Below, piece after piece: positions 18,247-26,944 of a stretch of 64,000 bases of DNA (its first letter is position 1; each line of letters starts with the position of its first letter). A program made the position numbers and the translations under genes. The notes under the pieces were generated by a model. The model was not told where the DNA came from. It saw only the letters and a list, made by a program, of their open reading frames with translations, and did not search any database. The stretch is from positions 186,001 through 250,000 of the forward strand of contig NZ_JACRSE010000001.1 of the NCBI RefSeq assembly GCF_014281055.1. Reading direction: 5' to 3'. The stretch comes from Fluviispira vulneris. Its GTDB lineage: Bacteria; Bdellovibrionota_B; Oligoflexia; Silvanigrellales; Silvanigrellaceae.

Positions 18247-21200
18247 TTAAGATTCTTCTTTTTCATTTTTTAGTTTTTTCAAGTGTATATTTTGCTTTGC
18301 TAAATATGTGTACATAGTTGGTACGACAAAGAGCGTAAATAAGGTACCAATTGTCAGTCCAGATGCTATAACAATTCCGATATCATGCCTGCTTGCAGCA
18401 CCTGCACCAGAAGCAATTATAAGAGGTATTACAGCTAAAACCATTGCGGCCGTTGTCATCAGTATTGGGCGTAAGCGAATTGAAGCTGCCTTTTCAATTG
18501 CTGTGCGAATGTCATAATTTTGCTCAAGACGCAATTGATTGGCGAATTCAACCATTAAAATCCCATGTTTCGTTATAAGACCAATAAGTGTAATAAGACC
18601 AATTTCTGTATAGATATTAATGGTAGCAAAACCTAAATTAAGTGGTATAAGTGCACCGCAAATTGCCATAGGCACACTGATCATGATGATAAGTGGATCT
18701 CTAAAACTTTCAAACTGAGCAGACAAAACTAGAAAAATAATGATCAAAGCAAAACCAAAAGTGAGAATCAGTGCATTTCCTTCCTGCTGTTCTGTTCTAG
18801 AATCACCAGAAAAATCGTAAGTCATCCCATAGGGCATAATTTTATCAGCAGCCTTTTTTAAAAAAGCAATACCTGTTGAAGTTGTTTGTCCTGGCATCAT
18901 GACGGCAGAAAATGTAGCAGAGTTGAGTTGCTGAAATTGATTTAGTGAATTGGGTTCAGAGCTGATATTAAAATTAATAAAGTTTGATAACGGAACAAAT
19001 GATCCAGAATTATTTTTTATATAAGTTTTCTTAAGATCAGAAGGATTGTAGCGATCATTATCTGCTAATTGAGGAATTATTTTATAACTTCTTCCGTCCA
19101 TGCTGAAAAGATTAGTATAATTACCACCTAAAAATGTCGATAATTGTTGGCCTATTTGCTGCATAGATATATTTCCATCAGCTGCTTTCGATTTGTCGAT
19201 TGCGATATTTAATTGTGGAGTTTCAAAACTCAAATCACTATCAACAACTATAAAAAGTCCGCTTTTTTTTGCAATAGCCTTTAGTTCTTCCATGACTAAA
19301 TAAATATTTGTGTAATTATCTGTTGATTTAAGTACCATTTGCAAAGGAAATCCTGAGCTACCTGTTGGCAAATCAGGTAAAGCAAAGATAAACGCTTTTA
19401 TACCTGATATTTCATTCAAATCATTTTGGATAATTGTTTGCAAATCTTTAGCACTTCTTTGTCGTTCACTCCATGGTTTGAATACAAATCCTGCAAAAGC
19501 ATCGGTTTCACTGCCTCTGCCATTTGCAATAAAGTGAGCTGCTCGTTCTGGATATTTACTAAATATATTATTGATTTGATCTGTGTATTTTTCTAAATAT
19601 CGGATATTTGCGTATTTTGGTGCTGTCGCAATTGTTAATAAAAATCCTTGATCTTCCTGCGGAGCAAGCTGCTTAGGTGTTAAAATAAAAAGAAAGAAAA
19701 CGCTGATAAGTACAACTCCTCCAAATAAAAGGACCACAGGTCTAAAATTTAGTATAGATTTTAATTTTTTTTCATAAAAATTTTGGAGATCAGTAAACTT
19801 ATGATCTATCCAATGGGCAAAGCCTTTGCTTGTGTCACCAGTTGTTAAAATTTTAGAACACATCATGGGCGATAATGTTAATGCAATCACACCTGAAACG
19901 ATGACTGAAGCAGCTAAAGTTAAAGCAAATTCTTTAAATAGCGCACCCGTTAACCCACCCATTAATCCGATAGGTGCATACACTGCACTGAGGGTGATGG
20001 TCATTGTTATAACCGGTAATGCTATTTCTTTTGCACCGATCAAAGAGGCTTCAAATGCATTTTTTCCTTCTTCTAAATGACGCTGGATATTTTCTACGAC
20101 AACGATGGCATCATCAACAACCAGTCCAATTGCTAGAACCATGGATAAAAGTGTGAGTAAATTAATTGTATATCCAAGTAAAAACATTATGGAACAGACA
20201 CCGACAAGAGAAAGCGGAATCGTTATAATTGGGATTATGACAGAGCGGAGTGAGCCTAAGAATAAGAAAATAACAATTATGACAATAATTGTTGCTTCAC
20301 CAAGAGTTTTAATAACATCTTTAATTGACGCTGAAATAAATTCTGTTGAGTCATACACAACGACTTGATTGAGAGAAGGGGGGAGTGATTTTAAAATATC
20401 TGGTAATATTTTTCTTACATCTTGCACAACGGTCAGGGGATTTGCTGTTGGAACAGAATTGACTCCAATAAAAACTCCTTTTTTCCCATTGAAAGTAACA
20501 GAAGAAGAATAGTTTTCTGAACCCAGTTCAACTTCTGAAATATTTCGCATCCGTATGAGTTTACCTTTTGTTTCTTTAACCACGAGATTGTTAAATTCTT
20601 CTACACTGTGTAAATCAGTTTCTGCTTTTATATTTGTGATGGTATATTGTCCTTTGAGCTGACCTGCCGCAGATAAATAACTATTTGATGTGAGAGCTTT
20701 ATTCACATCATCTGCAGTGATATTTAATGCTGCCATTTTGTCAGGTTGTAACCAAATGCGCATTGCAAAAGGATTTCCTCCAAGAATATCTGCACTGGCG
20801 ACACCTGATACAGATTGAATATTGGGTTGAACGATTCGAGTTAAAACGTCATATATTTGCTGACTCGATATTTTATCACTAGAATAACTTATATAAAGTA
20901 ACGCAATTGAGCTTCCAGTTGTTTTTGTGATAACTGGATTATTCGCATCTCGAGGTAATTGTCCTGTCACTGCATTTACTTTTGCTAAAATGTCAGCAAA
21001 TGCAGTTGCGGAATTAAAATTTAATTTTAAATGTGCTTGAATTGTGCTCACACCTTGGCTGCTCGTTGAATTTATATAATCGATCCCATCAGCCGATGCA
21101 ATGGAAGTTTGAAGCGGTTGAGTAATAAATCCCTGCATAAGTTGTGCATTGGCACCGGGATAAGTTGTCGTTACTGTTATCACAGTGTTTTCAACTTTAG

Positions 21201-21312
21201 GATATTGTCTCACATCCAAATTAAAAACAGATTTTAAACCGACTATAAAAATAAGAAGACTTACAACTGTAGATAAAACAGGTCTCTGAATAAAAATATC
21301 AGTGAATTTCAT
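18247..21312 (-). CDS. RND multidrug efflux permease (HAE1 family)
   Basis: Inner-membrane proton/drug antiporter of the AcrB/MexB type, about 1,021 residues, the usual size. It begins MKFTDIFIQRPVLSTVVSLL. TM4 carries GLVVDDAIVVVENI with the paired Asp of the proton relay, near residue 400. The TM10-12 region holds GLITKHGILMVEFAN. Two large periplasmic loops are present (YPGANAQLMQGFITQPL; DLPTGSSGFPLQMVLKS). Start choice: AGAGG lies 7 bases before ATG 21312, which gives the family's normal N-terminus; an in-frame start at 21327 adds only five residues. It is cotranscribed with the adaptor gene immediately upstream. No outer-membrane factor (TolC) is present here, so it must use one encoded elsewhere. 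Substrates cannot be read from sequence. Confidence 0.95.
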   Translation of the reverse strand: MKFTDIFIQRPVLSTVVSLLIFIVGLKSVFNLDVRQYPKVENTVITVTTTYPGANAQLMQGFITQPLQTSIASADGIDYINSTSSQGVSTIQAHLKLNFNSATAFADILAKVNAVTGQLPRDANNPVITKTTGSSIALLYISYSSDKISSQQIYDVLTRIVQPNIQSVSGVASADILGGNPFAMRIWLQPDKMAALNITADDVNKALTSNSYLSAAGQLKGQYTITNIKAETDLHSVEEFNNLVVKETKGKLIRMRNISEVELGSENYSSSVTFNGKKGVFIGVNSVPTANPLTVVQDVRKILPDILKSLPPSLNQVVVYDSTEFISASIKDVIKTLGEATIIVIIVIFLFLGSLRSVIIPIITIPLSLVGVCSIMFLLGYTINLLTLLSMVLAIGLVVDDAIVVVENIQRHLEEGKNAFEASLIGAKEIALPVITMTITLSAVYAPIGLMGGLTGALFKEFALTLAASVIVSGVIALTLSPMMCSKILTTGDTSKGFAHWIDHKFTDLQNFYEKKLKSILNFRPVVLLFGGVVLISVFFLFILTPKQLAPQEDQGFLLTIATAPKYANIRYLEKYTDQINNIFSKYPERAAHFIANGRGSETDAFAGFVFKPWSERQRSAKDLQTIIQNDLNEISGIKAFIFALPDLPTGSSGFPLQMVLKSTDNYTNIYLVMEELKAIAKKSGLFIVVDSDLSFETPQLNIAIDKSKAADGNISMQQIGQQLSTFLGGNYTNLFSMDGRSYKIIPQLADNDRYNPSDLKKTYIKNNSGSFVPLSNFINFNISSEPNSLNQFQQLNSATFSAVMMPGQTTSTGIAFLKKAADKIMPYGMTYDFSGDSRTEQQEGNALILTFGFALIIIFLVLSAQFESFRDPLIIMISVPMAICGALIPLNLGFATINIYTEIGLITLIGLITKHGILMVEFANQLRLEQNYDIRTAIEKAASIRLRPILMTTAAMVLAVIPLIIASGAGAASRHDIGIVIASGLTIGTLFTLFVVPTMYTYLAKQNIHLKKLKNEKEES

Positions 21313-21334
21313 TTTATTCCTCTGCACATAAAAT

Positions 21335-22435
21335 TTATAATTTTACAGAGTTATTAATAACAATAGATGAACCATCAACAAGTTTAAGCTGTCCACTGCT
21401 TACAATCATATCACCAGCTTTAATTCCTTCTAAAATGACCACAGTGTTGTCTCTTTTTTCCCCTGTTTTAACAAGGATACGACTGACTGTTCCTAATTCT
21501 TGTCCAGTTTCTGACTTTTTATCGCTGAGATGGACTAGAAAGGCAGAATCTCCATAGAGAGTGTAAGTTATTGCCGTTTGCGGTAAAGTGATCGTATTTG
21601 GAATTGGTGGTAAATATATTTTTGCATTTACAAACATGCCTGGTAATAATTTATTATCAATGTTTTCAATTGTAGCTTGTGCTTCGATAGTTCTGGTTGA
21701 TTCATCAATTTTAGAATCAATTGCGGTAATCGTTCCCTTAAAATTTAAATTAGGATATGCATCACTGACAACGATGACTTCCTGACGTAAAGCAATTTTA
21801 CTCACTTCTTGTTGTGGTAATGTGAAATGTGCATTTAAAATATGCGAAGATTGTAAACTGGCACAAGATAAACCTGGAGAAATATATTGTCCAACATTAA
21901 TAAGTTTTATTCCAATTTTTCCACTAAATGGAGCGCGAATTAACTTTTTAGCAATTGCAGAGCTTATATTTTCATAGTTTGCTTTGAGTTGCTTTGTTTT
22001 TGAAGATGAGTCATCAACCGATGCCTGTGATGTCGCACCTTGTGTGAATAATTTTTTTGTGCGCATATCTGTTACTTTAGCTAATTGCAATTGTGCACTG
22101 ATATCTTTTAATTGAGCTTGTTCACTGGCATCATCTAATTGCACAAGCGCCTGTCCTTGTTTCACAAATTCGCCAGATTTAAAATAAATTGCTTTTACTT
22201 GCCCCGAGACTTCAGAACTGATTTCTACTCCGTCTACCGCCTTTAAATTTCCAACCGAATATAAAAATGGTTGCCATGTTTCTGACTTTGCAATGGCAAC
22301 GGAAACAACTTGAGGGGGAGGAACAAACGACGCAAAATATTTTTTCATAAAATACTGACGCATAATATACCAACCGAATATTCCTCCAAAAACTATAAGA
22401 AGACCGACAAGCGTAAAGGTGATTCTTTTTGCCAT
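21335..22435 (-). CDS. RND efflux periplasmic adaptor (membrane fusion protein)
   Basis: The 366-residue adaptor links the RND permease to an outer-membrane channel. It has an N-terminal signal anchor (FTLVGLLIVFGGIFGWYI), a biotinyl-lipoyl-like domain (VDGVEISSEVSGQVKAIYFK, then GEFVKQGQALVQLDD, about residues 68-103), a short coiled-coil hairpin (QAQLKDISAQLQLAKVTDMR onward), then the second lipoyl half (IRAPFSGKIGIKLINVGQYI) and the beta-barrel (NKLLPGMFVNAKIYLPP). GAGGA precedes the ATG by about 6 bases. It is first in a two-gene operon with the permease. No TetR- or MarR-type regulator lies nearby, so control is not visible here. Confidence 0.95.
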   Translation of the reverse strand: MAKRITFTLVGLLIVFGGIFGWYIMRQYFMKKYFASFVPPPQVVSVAIAKSETWQPFLYSVGNLKAVDGVEISSEVSGQVKAIYFKSGEFVKQGQALVQLDDASEQAQLKDISAQLQLAKVTDMRTKKLFTQGATSQASVDDSSSKTKQLKANYENISSAIAKKLIRAPFSGKIGIKLINVGQYISPGLSCASLQSSHILNAHFTLPQQEVSKIALRQEVIVVSDAYPNLNFKGTITAIDSKIDESTRTIEAQATIENIDNKLLPGMFVNAKIYLPPIPNTITLPQTAITYTLYGDSAFLVHLSDKKSETGQELGTVSRILVKTGEKRDNTVVILEGIKAGDMIVSSGQLKLVDGSSIVINNSVKL

Positions 22436-22486
22436 GGGATTCCTCGTTCAATTTTATTTGAATATTTATAATTATTTACTAAAAAT

Positions 22487-22513
22487 CGCCATTCATCAAT
22501 GTGACGATGGCGC
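22487..22513 (-). terminator. Candidate terminator after sucA
   Basis: Read on the minus strand, CGCCAT and ATGGCG (6 bp, 14-base loop) form a hairpin followed by ATTTTTA, about 65 bases after the sucA stop and about 50 bases before the adaptor gene. The loop is long and the stem short, so this is a moderate call. Confidence 0.4.
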
Positions 22514-22578
22514 TTAGTTTGACGGATAAAATTGTCAGGCTGGAAAGCTATTTCAGTGGATAAAGTTGAATAAGAAAA

Positions 22579-25434
22579 TCACACTTCTGTGCTTGTATTT
22601 GCTTCAAGAGCGGCTTTTATGACTTGTTCTTGTTCAATAAAATGCCATTTTTCAATACCAACTGCTGGTGTTGCGCGTCTTCTTCGGCCGAAATATTCTA
22701 GATGGCTTGATATCCCTGATTTTTTTAGAACATTTTCAAGTTCATGACGAATAAAGCTCCAAGCACCCATATTTGCAGGCTCTTCTTGGACCCAAGCAAT
22801 GCATTTTGCAGATTTGTATTGTGAGAGTATGCTCACAGCTTTTTCCATGTGGAATGGATAAAGTTGTTCTATACGAATAATAGCGGTTGTCTCAGCCTTG
22901 TTTTTATATTCATCTTTTTCAAGGGCATCAAAGAGATCAAGTGATATTTTTCCAGTACAGAATAATACACGTTCAACTTTGTTTGATTTACCAATGCGTA
23001 GGTCGTCAAGAATTTCTTCAAAATGACCTGTAGCTAATTCTTCTAAAGTCGTTGAAGCGCGTGGGCTTCTCAAGAAGCTTTTTGGCGTCATTAAAATAAG
23101 AGGTTTTCTGAAATTACGATGCAATTGTCTTCTGAATGCATGATATATTTGCGCTGCATTTGTAAAGTAACAAACTTGCATGTTACCATCGGCACACAGT
23201 TGTAAAAATCTTTCAAGACGAGCACTTGAATGCTCTGCTCCTTGTCCTTCCATACCATGTGGAAGTAACAGAACGAGACCTTGTGTTTGACACCATTTTG
23301 TTTCGCCTGCAGCGATAAATTGATCGATTATAACTTGAGCTCCATTAGCAAAATCACCAAATTGTCCTTCCCATAGGACGAGTCCTTTTGCTTGGCGCAC
23401 AGCATAACCATATTCATAACCCATGGCTGCTTCTTCGGAGAGAAGTGTATTAATGACTTCAACTTTTGCTGTTTCAGAAGCGCATGGAGAAAGAAGAGTA
23501 TACAGACTCGCATCTTCAGAATCTACTAAAGTAACATGACGGTGTGAGAAAGTTCCTCTCTGTGCATCTTCACCTGCAAGACGAATGCTATAGCCTTCTT
23601 CAAGGAGGCTTGCATATGCGAGTAATTCTGCCATACCCCAGTCAACTTTCTTTTTTCCATCAGCCATTTCTTTGCGCTCTGCAATAATAATGCGACCGAG
23701 TTTTGGATTTACACGGAAGCTCTCTGGTACTGTGCAGATTTTTTGTGCAAGAGCTTTAATTTTATTCAGGGATAGTTGAGTTTTTACTGCTTTTAGCATG
23801 TCTTTTTCTGAAGCAAGTTTAAGTTCTCCCGCATCTCTTGGTGGAGTGAATTGCTCAATTTTTGCGTGACTATTTTTTACTTTATCAAAAGTAGCATTCA
23901 TTTCTGAGCGGAAATTGTCGTACACACTTTTTAAATCACCTTCTAAAAAACCATGTGCAGAGGATAAATATTTTGCATATTCTTCATATGGTGCAGGTTT
24001 ATCTTTGATTAATTTATATAAAAGTGGTTGAGTGAAAACGGGTTCATCTGCTTCATTGTGTCCATATCTACGGAAACAAACAAGATCAATATAAATATCT
24101 TTTTTAAATTTAGCTCGATAGTTTGCTGCTAAGACCATAAGGTTGTGCAGGGAATCAAGGTTGTCGGCATTGATATGGAACACAGGTGATCCCGTTACTT
24201 TAGCTACGTCTGTACAATAAGTAGAAGAACGAGAATCTTTTGGATCTGTTGTAAAGCCAACTTGATTGTTTGCTACTAGGTGAACTGTCCCACCGACATT
24301 ATAACCCTTTAAGGACATCATTTGCACTGTTTCAAATACAATGCCTTGTCCAGAAAATGCTGCATCTCCATGTAAAACAATCGAAGCAACTTTAGAGGTA
24401 TCGCCATTGTGATACATTGCTTGGCGGGCTCTTGTGTCTCCCATAACCACACTATCGACGTATTCAAGGTGACTTGGGTTAAATGGCATTGATACAGTAA
24501 CTTCATTCCCTGTACGAGATTTGCGTTCGGATTCATAACCATAGTGATATTTTACATCGCAGTCACCATGTAATCCATCATGATAGTATCCTTCCCATTC
24601 TGCGAAGAGTTTCTCAAGCGGCTTGCCAATTACATTGACTAAAAAGTTCAAACGACCACGATGGGCGATGGCCACAGTGCATTCTTTAACACCTAGTTTA
24701 GTCGATTCATCGATAAAAGATTCGACTGCAGGATATTGAGCGTCAGCACCTTCAATACTAAATCTTTTTTTACCAATGTATTTGGTTGCTATGGTTTTTT
24801 CGAGGGAATCAGCTTTTGCTAATTCAGAGTATATTGACTTCTGTGTTTCTTTTGAAATTGGATTGTAGATCTTTGAGAACTCAGCATGTAGCCATCTACG
24901 TTCTTCATCGGAATCAACGTGTTCTATTTCTGCACCAACAGTGCCTGCAAATCTTCTTTCCAGTTCAATCATGAGTTTTTCAAGGCTCATGGAACCTAGG
25001 CCTATCAAAGCGCCCGCATGTGTTGCGCGTTTTAAATCATTTGTGGTCAAACCGTAGGATTCAAGGGCTAAAATGGGAAATTTTTTAGGTGGAATTGGGA
25101 GTGGATTTGTCGTTGCCTGTAAATGACCGTTTGCTTTCCAGGCATGAACAAATTCAGCGACTTTCATTTCAAAAGCGAGTGCCTCGGATCCTGCAGATTC
25201 TGCAGCTTTAGAATTCGCTTGAACTTGGGTTTTTTCACTGACATTTTTTAATAGCTCTTGAAAATGAGGGGTATCATTAGCGAGAGCTGAAGCAGTTCCA
25301 AATCCTTCATTGAAGCCTTCAAAATAGGCTCGCCACTCGATTCCAACAGAGTTTGGATCCGAACTATAACGAGCAAACATTTCTTCAACATAGCCAGCGT
25401 TATTTTGAAAAATAGAATTAAAATTACCACTCAT
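22579..25434 (-). CDS. sucA: 2-oxoglutarate dehydrogenase E1 component
   Basis: Thiamine-diphosphate-dependent decarboxylase of the TCA cycle that converts 2-oxoglutarate and passes the succinyl group to E2. About 951 residues, close to the E. coli length. Visible elements are the N-terminal E2-contact segment (FNSIFQNNAGYVEEMFARY), the HRGRLNFLVNVIGKPL motif, NPSHLEYVDSVVMG, the ThDP-binding stretch around GDAAFSGQGIVFETVQM, and the C-terminal EEPANMGAWSFIRHELE. Start choice: ATG 25434 (MSGNFNSI) is preferred over an in-frame GTG at 25443 because AAGGA sits only 3 bases from that GTG. Unusually, neither sucB nor lpd follows; the next gene downstream encodes an efflux adaptor. The ABC transporter genes lie upstream on the same strand. 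Confidence 0.95.
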   Translation of the reverse strand: MSGNFNSIFQNNAGYVEEMFARYSSDPNSVGIEWRAYFEGFNEGFGTASALANDTPHFQELLKNVSEKTQVQANSKAAESAGSEALAFEMKVAEFVHAWKANGHLQATTNPLPIPPKKFPILALESYGLTTNDLKRATHAGALIGLGSMSLEKLMIELERRFAGTVGAEIEHVDSDEERRWLHAEFSKIYNPISKETQKSIYSELAKADSLEKTIATKYIGKKRFSIEGADAQYPAVESFIDESTKLGVKECTVAIAHRGRLNFLVNVIGKPLEKLFAEWEGYYHDGLHGDCDVKYHYGYESERKSRTGNEVTVSMPFNPSHLEYVDSVVMGDTRARQAMYHNGDTSKVASIVLHGDAAFSGQGIVFETVQMMSLKGYNVGGTVHLVANNQVGFTTDPKDSRSSTYCTDVAKVTGSPVFHINADNLDSLHNLMVLAANYRAKFKKDIYIDLVCFRRYGHNEADEPVFTQPLLYKLIKDKPAPYEEYAKYLSSAHGFLEGDLKSVYDNFRSEMNATFDKVKNSHAKIEQFTPPRDAGELKLASEKDMLKAVKTQLSLNKIKALAQKICTVPESFRVNPKLGRIIIAERKEMADGKKKVDWGMAELLAYASLLEEGYSIRLAGEDAQRGTFSHRHVTLVDSEDASLYTLLSPCASETAKVEVINTLLSEEAAMGYEYGYAVRQAKGLVLWEGQFGDFANGAQVIIDQFIAAGETKWCQTQGLVLLLPHGMEGQGAEHSSARLERFLQLCADGNMQVCYFTNAAQIYHAFRRQLHRNFRKPLILMTPKSFLRSPRASTTLEELATGHFEEILDDLRIGKSNKVERVLFCTGKISLDLFDALEKDEYKNKAETTAIIRIEQLYPFHMEKAVSILSQYKSAKCIAWVQEEPANMGAWSFIRHELENVLKKSGISSHLEYFGRRRRATPAVGIEKWHFIEQEQVIKAALEANTSTEV

Positions 25435-25531
25435 AATTTCCACAAGTCCTTATCAGGAAAGTAAACAGAATTTCAGGAATCATTGGCTTAGAGATTTTTT
25501 ACCCAAAGCGTTGTTGCACAGCCTAACAAAT

Positions 25532-26941
25532 TTAATCGGGTATAAACAATTTTTCTTCATCAGAATCGTAAATTAATAAATTGGCATAGCGGCACCATTT
25601 GAGAAGTGTTTGAAATTGAACGTCGTGGTCTTCAAATGGAAGCATCATTACGATTTGTTCAATGGCTATATCAGCTTCGAGACCTTCTTGTCCGGCATTT
25701 TTGACGAGAGCATAAATTGAATAAACAACCGGAAGTTTCAAAATTGCGCTGCGCATCATTTCACTGCGCACTTCGGTGTCATGTTCTGTAGCAAAGAGCC
25801 TTCCTTGTTCAGTCAAGACAACACGAATCCCTGGGGTTGTGATAAATCCAAGTGTTTCGCCAGCAGCAACAGCTGGTAGCACTTGGTCGACACTTTGTCC
25901 CATTTCTTCACATAAATCATATAGATCGGTTTCTTCATCTTCTGTGCTCAAACGGCTTACCAGACCTTCAACGAGAGTGAGGTTTGTATTGATAAGGGGC
26001 TTCACTCTCTTCTGTTTTGTTTGGCTAGTCTCTTTTGCTTTTTTATTTTCACTTGCAGGATGTTTTTCGCTACTTTTTATAACTACAGAGCTTTGTTCTT
26101 GAGTCAAATTCGTTTTTTGATTTGGAGTTATGTCAGGCACAAGAGTTTCGTAATCGTGCTCATCTGTTACTTTATCAAGGTGCAAGAGGCCAAATGCCTT
26201 TTCAAGTTGTTCTTCTATTTCTTTATATTCTTTAGAATTTGGCATACGTGGGCGAGGTAAATTTATTTCAATTGAACGGAAAATAGTTCCTGGATTTGAG
26301 GATAGAATAAGGATTCGATCTGCTAGCTGTAAGGCCTCTTCAAATCTATGTGTGACAAGTACGCTTGAACGGATTTTGCGATCAGGTTGCGACCAAATGC
26401 GTACGAGCTCAGCTCTAAGAGATTCGCTTGTCAATGGATCGAGCGCTGAAAAGGGCTCGTCCATGAACATAATCATGGGATCAGAAACCATAGCGCGCGC
26501 TAAACTCACTCTTTGTCGCATTCCACCACTCAATTCACGTGGAAAAGCATCTTCAAAACCTTTCAAACCAACCATTTGTATAATGCGATCAATTCTTTCA
26601 TTTTGTTCATTACGACTGAGTTTGGGCATGGAAACTGCTATATTTTCACGAATTGTCATCCATGGAAATAAGGCAAAACTTTGGAAGACAAAAGCCCCTA
26701 ATTGCATATTTTCTGGTGAGGGGGTCGCATAACTCACTGTTCCCCTGTCTGGCGTTAATAATCCCGCCATACAGCGTAGGAGAGTTGACTTACCGGAACC
26801 CGAAAGTCCTACCAAAGCAAGGAACTCTCCATCAAAAATATCTAAATTAATGCCTTCAAGAACAGTAAACATATTTCCGTTAGGTCGGCGATAATCTTTG
26901 CAGAGAGAGCGCACAGAAAGCACAACTTTTTTCTTTTTCAT
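25532..26941 (-). CDS. ABC transporter ATPase, NitT/TauT type, with C-terminal AAA-associated domain
   Basis: Cytoplasmic ATPase of 469 residues. Residues 1-240 are a SsuB/TauB-like ABC domain: Walker A GLSGSGKSTLL, Q-loop FVFQSFALFPW, signature LSGGMRQRVSLARA, Walker B MIMFMDEPFSALD, and H-loop LVTHR. After a Lys/Thr/Ser-rich linker, residues about 320-469 match the AAA-associated C-terminal domain found on a subset of these ATPases (LVEGLVSRLSTEDEETDLYD, ALVKNAGQEGLEADIAIEQI), whose role is not established. AAGGA lies 7 bases before the ATG. The gene follows the fused permease by 3 bases, so they form one transporter operon. No substrate-binding protein is encoded next to it, so the substrate (nitrate, sulfonate, metal or other) is unknown. 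Confidence 0.9.
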   Translation of the reverse strand: MKKKKVVLSVRSLCKDYRRPNGNMFTVLEGINLDIFDGEFLALVGLSGSGKSTLLRCMAGLLTPDRGTVSYATPSPENMQLGAFVFQSFALFPWMTIRENIAVSMPKLSRNEQNERIDRIIQMVGLKGFEDAFPRELSGGMRQRVSLARAMVSDPMIMFMDEPFSALDPLTSESLRAELVRIWSQPDRKIRSSVLVTHRFEEALQLADRILILSSNPGTIFRSIEINLPRPRMPNSKEYKEIEEQLEKAFGLLHLDKVTDEHDYETLVPDITPNQKTNLTQEQSSVVIKSSEKHPASENKKAKETSQTKQKRVKPLINTNLTLVEGLVSRLSTEDEETDLYDLCEEMGQSVDQVLPAVAAGETLGFITTPGIRVVLTEQGRLFATEHDTEVRSEMMRSAILKLPVVYSIYALVKNAGQEGLEADIAIEQIVMMLPFEDHDVQFQTLLKWCRYANLLIYDSDEEKLFIPD

Positions 26942-26944
26942 AAA

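Noticed and set aside
22212-22451. Overlapping minus-strand frame at the start of the efflux adaptor
   Set aside because: It lies in another frame of the adaptor's signal-anchor region and shows no domain.
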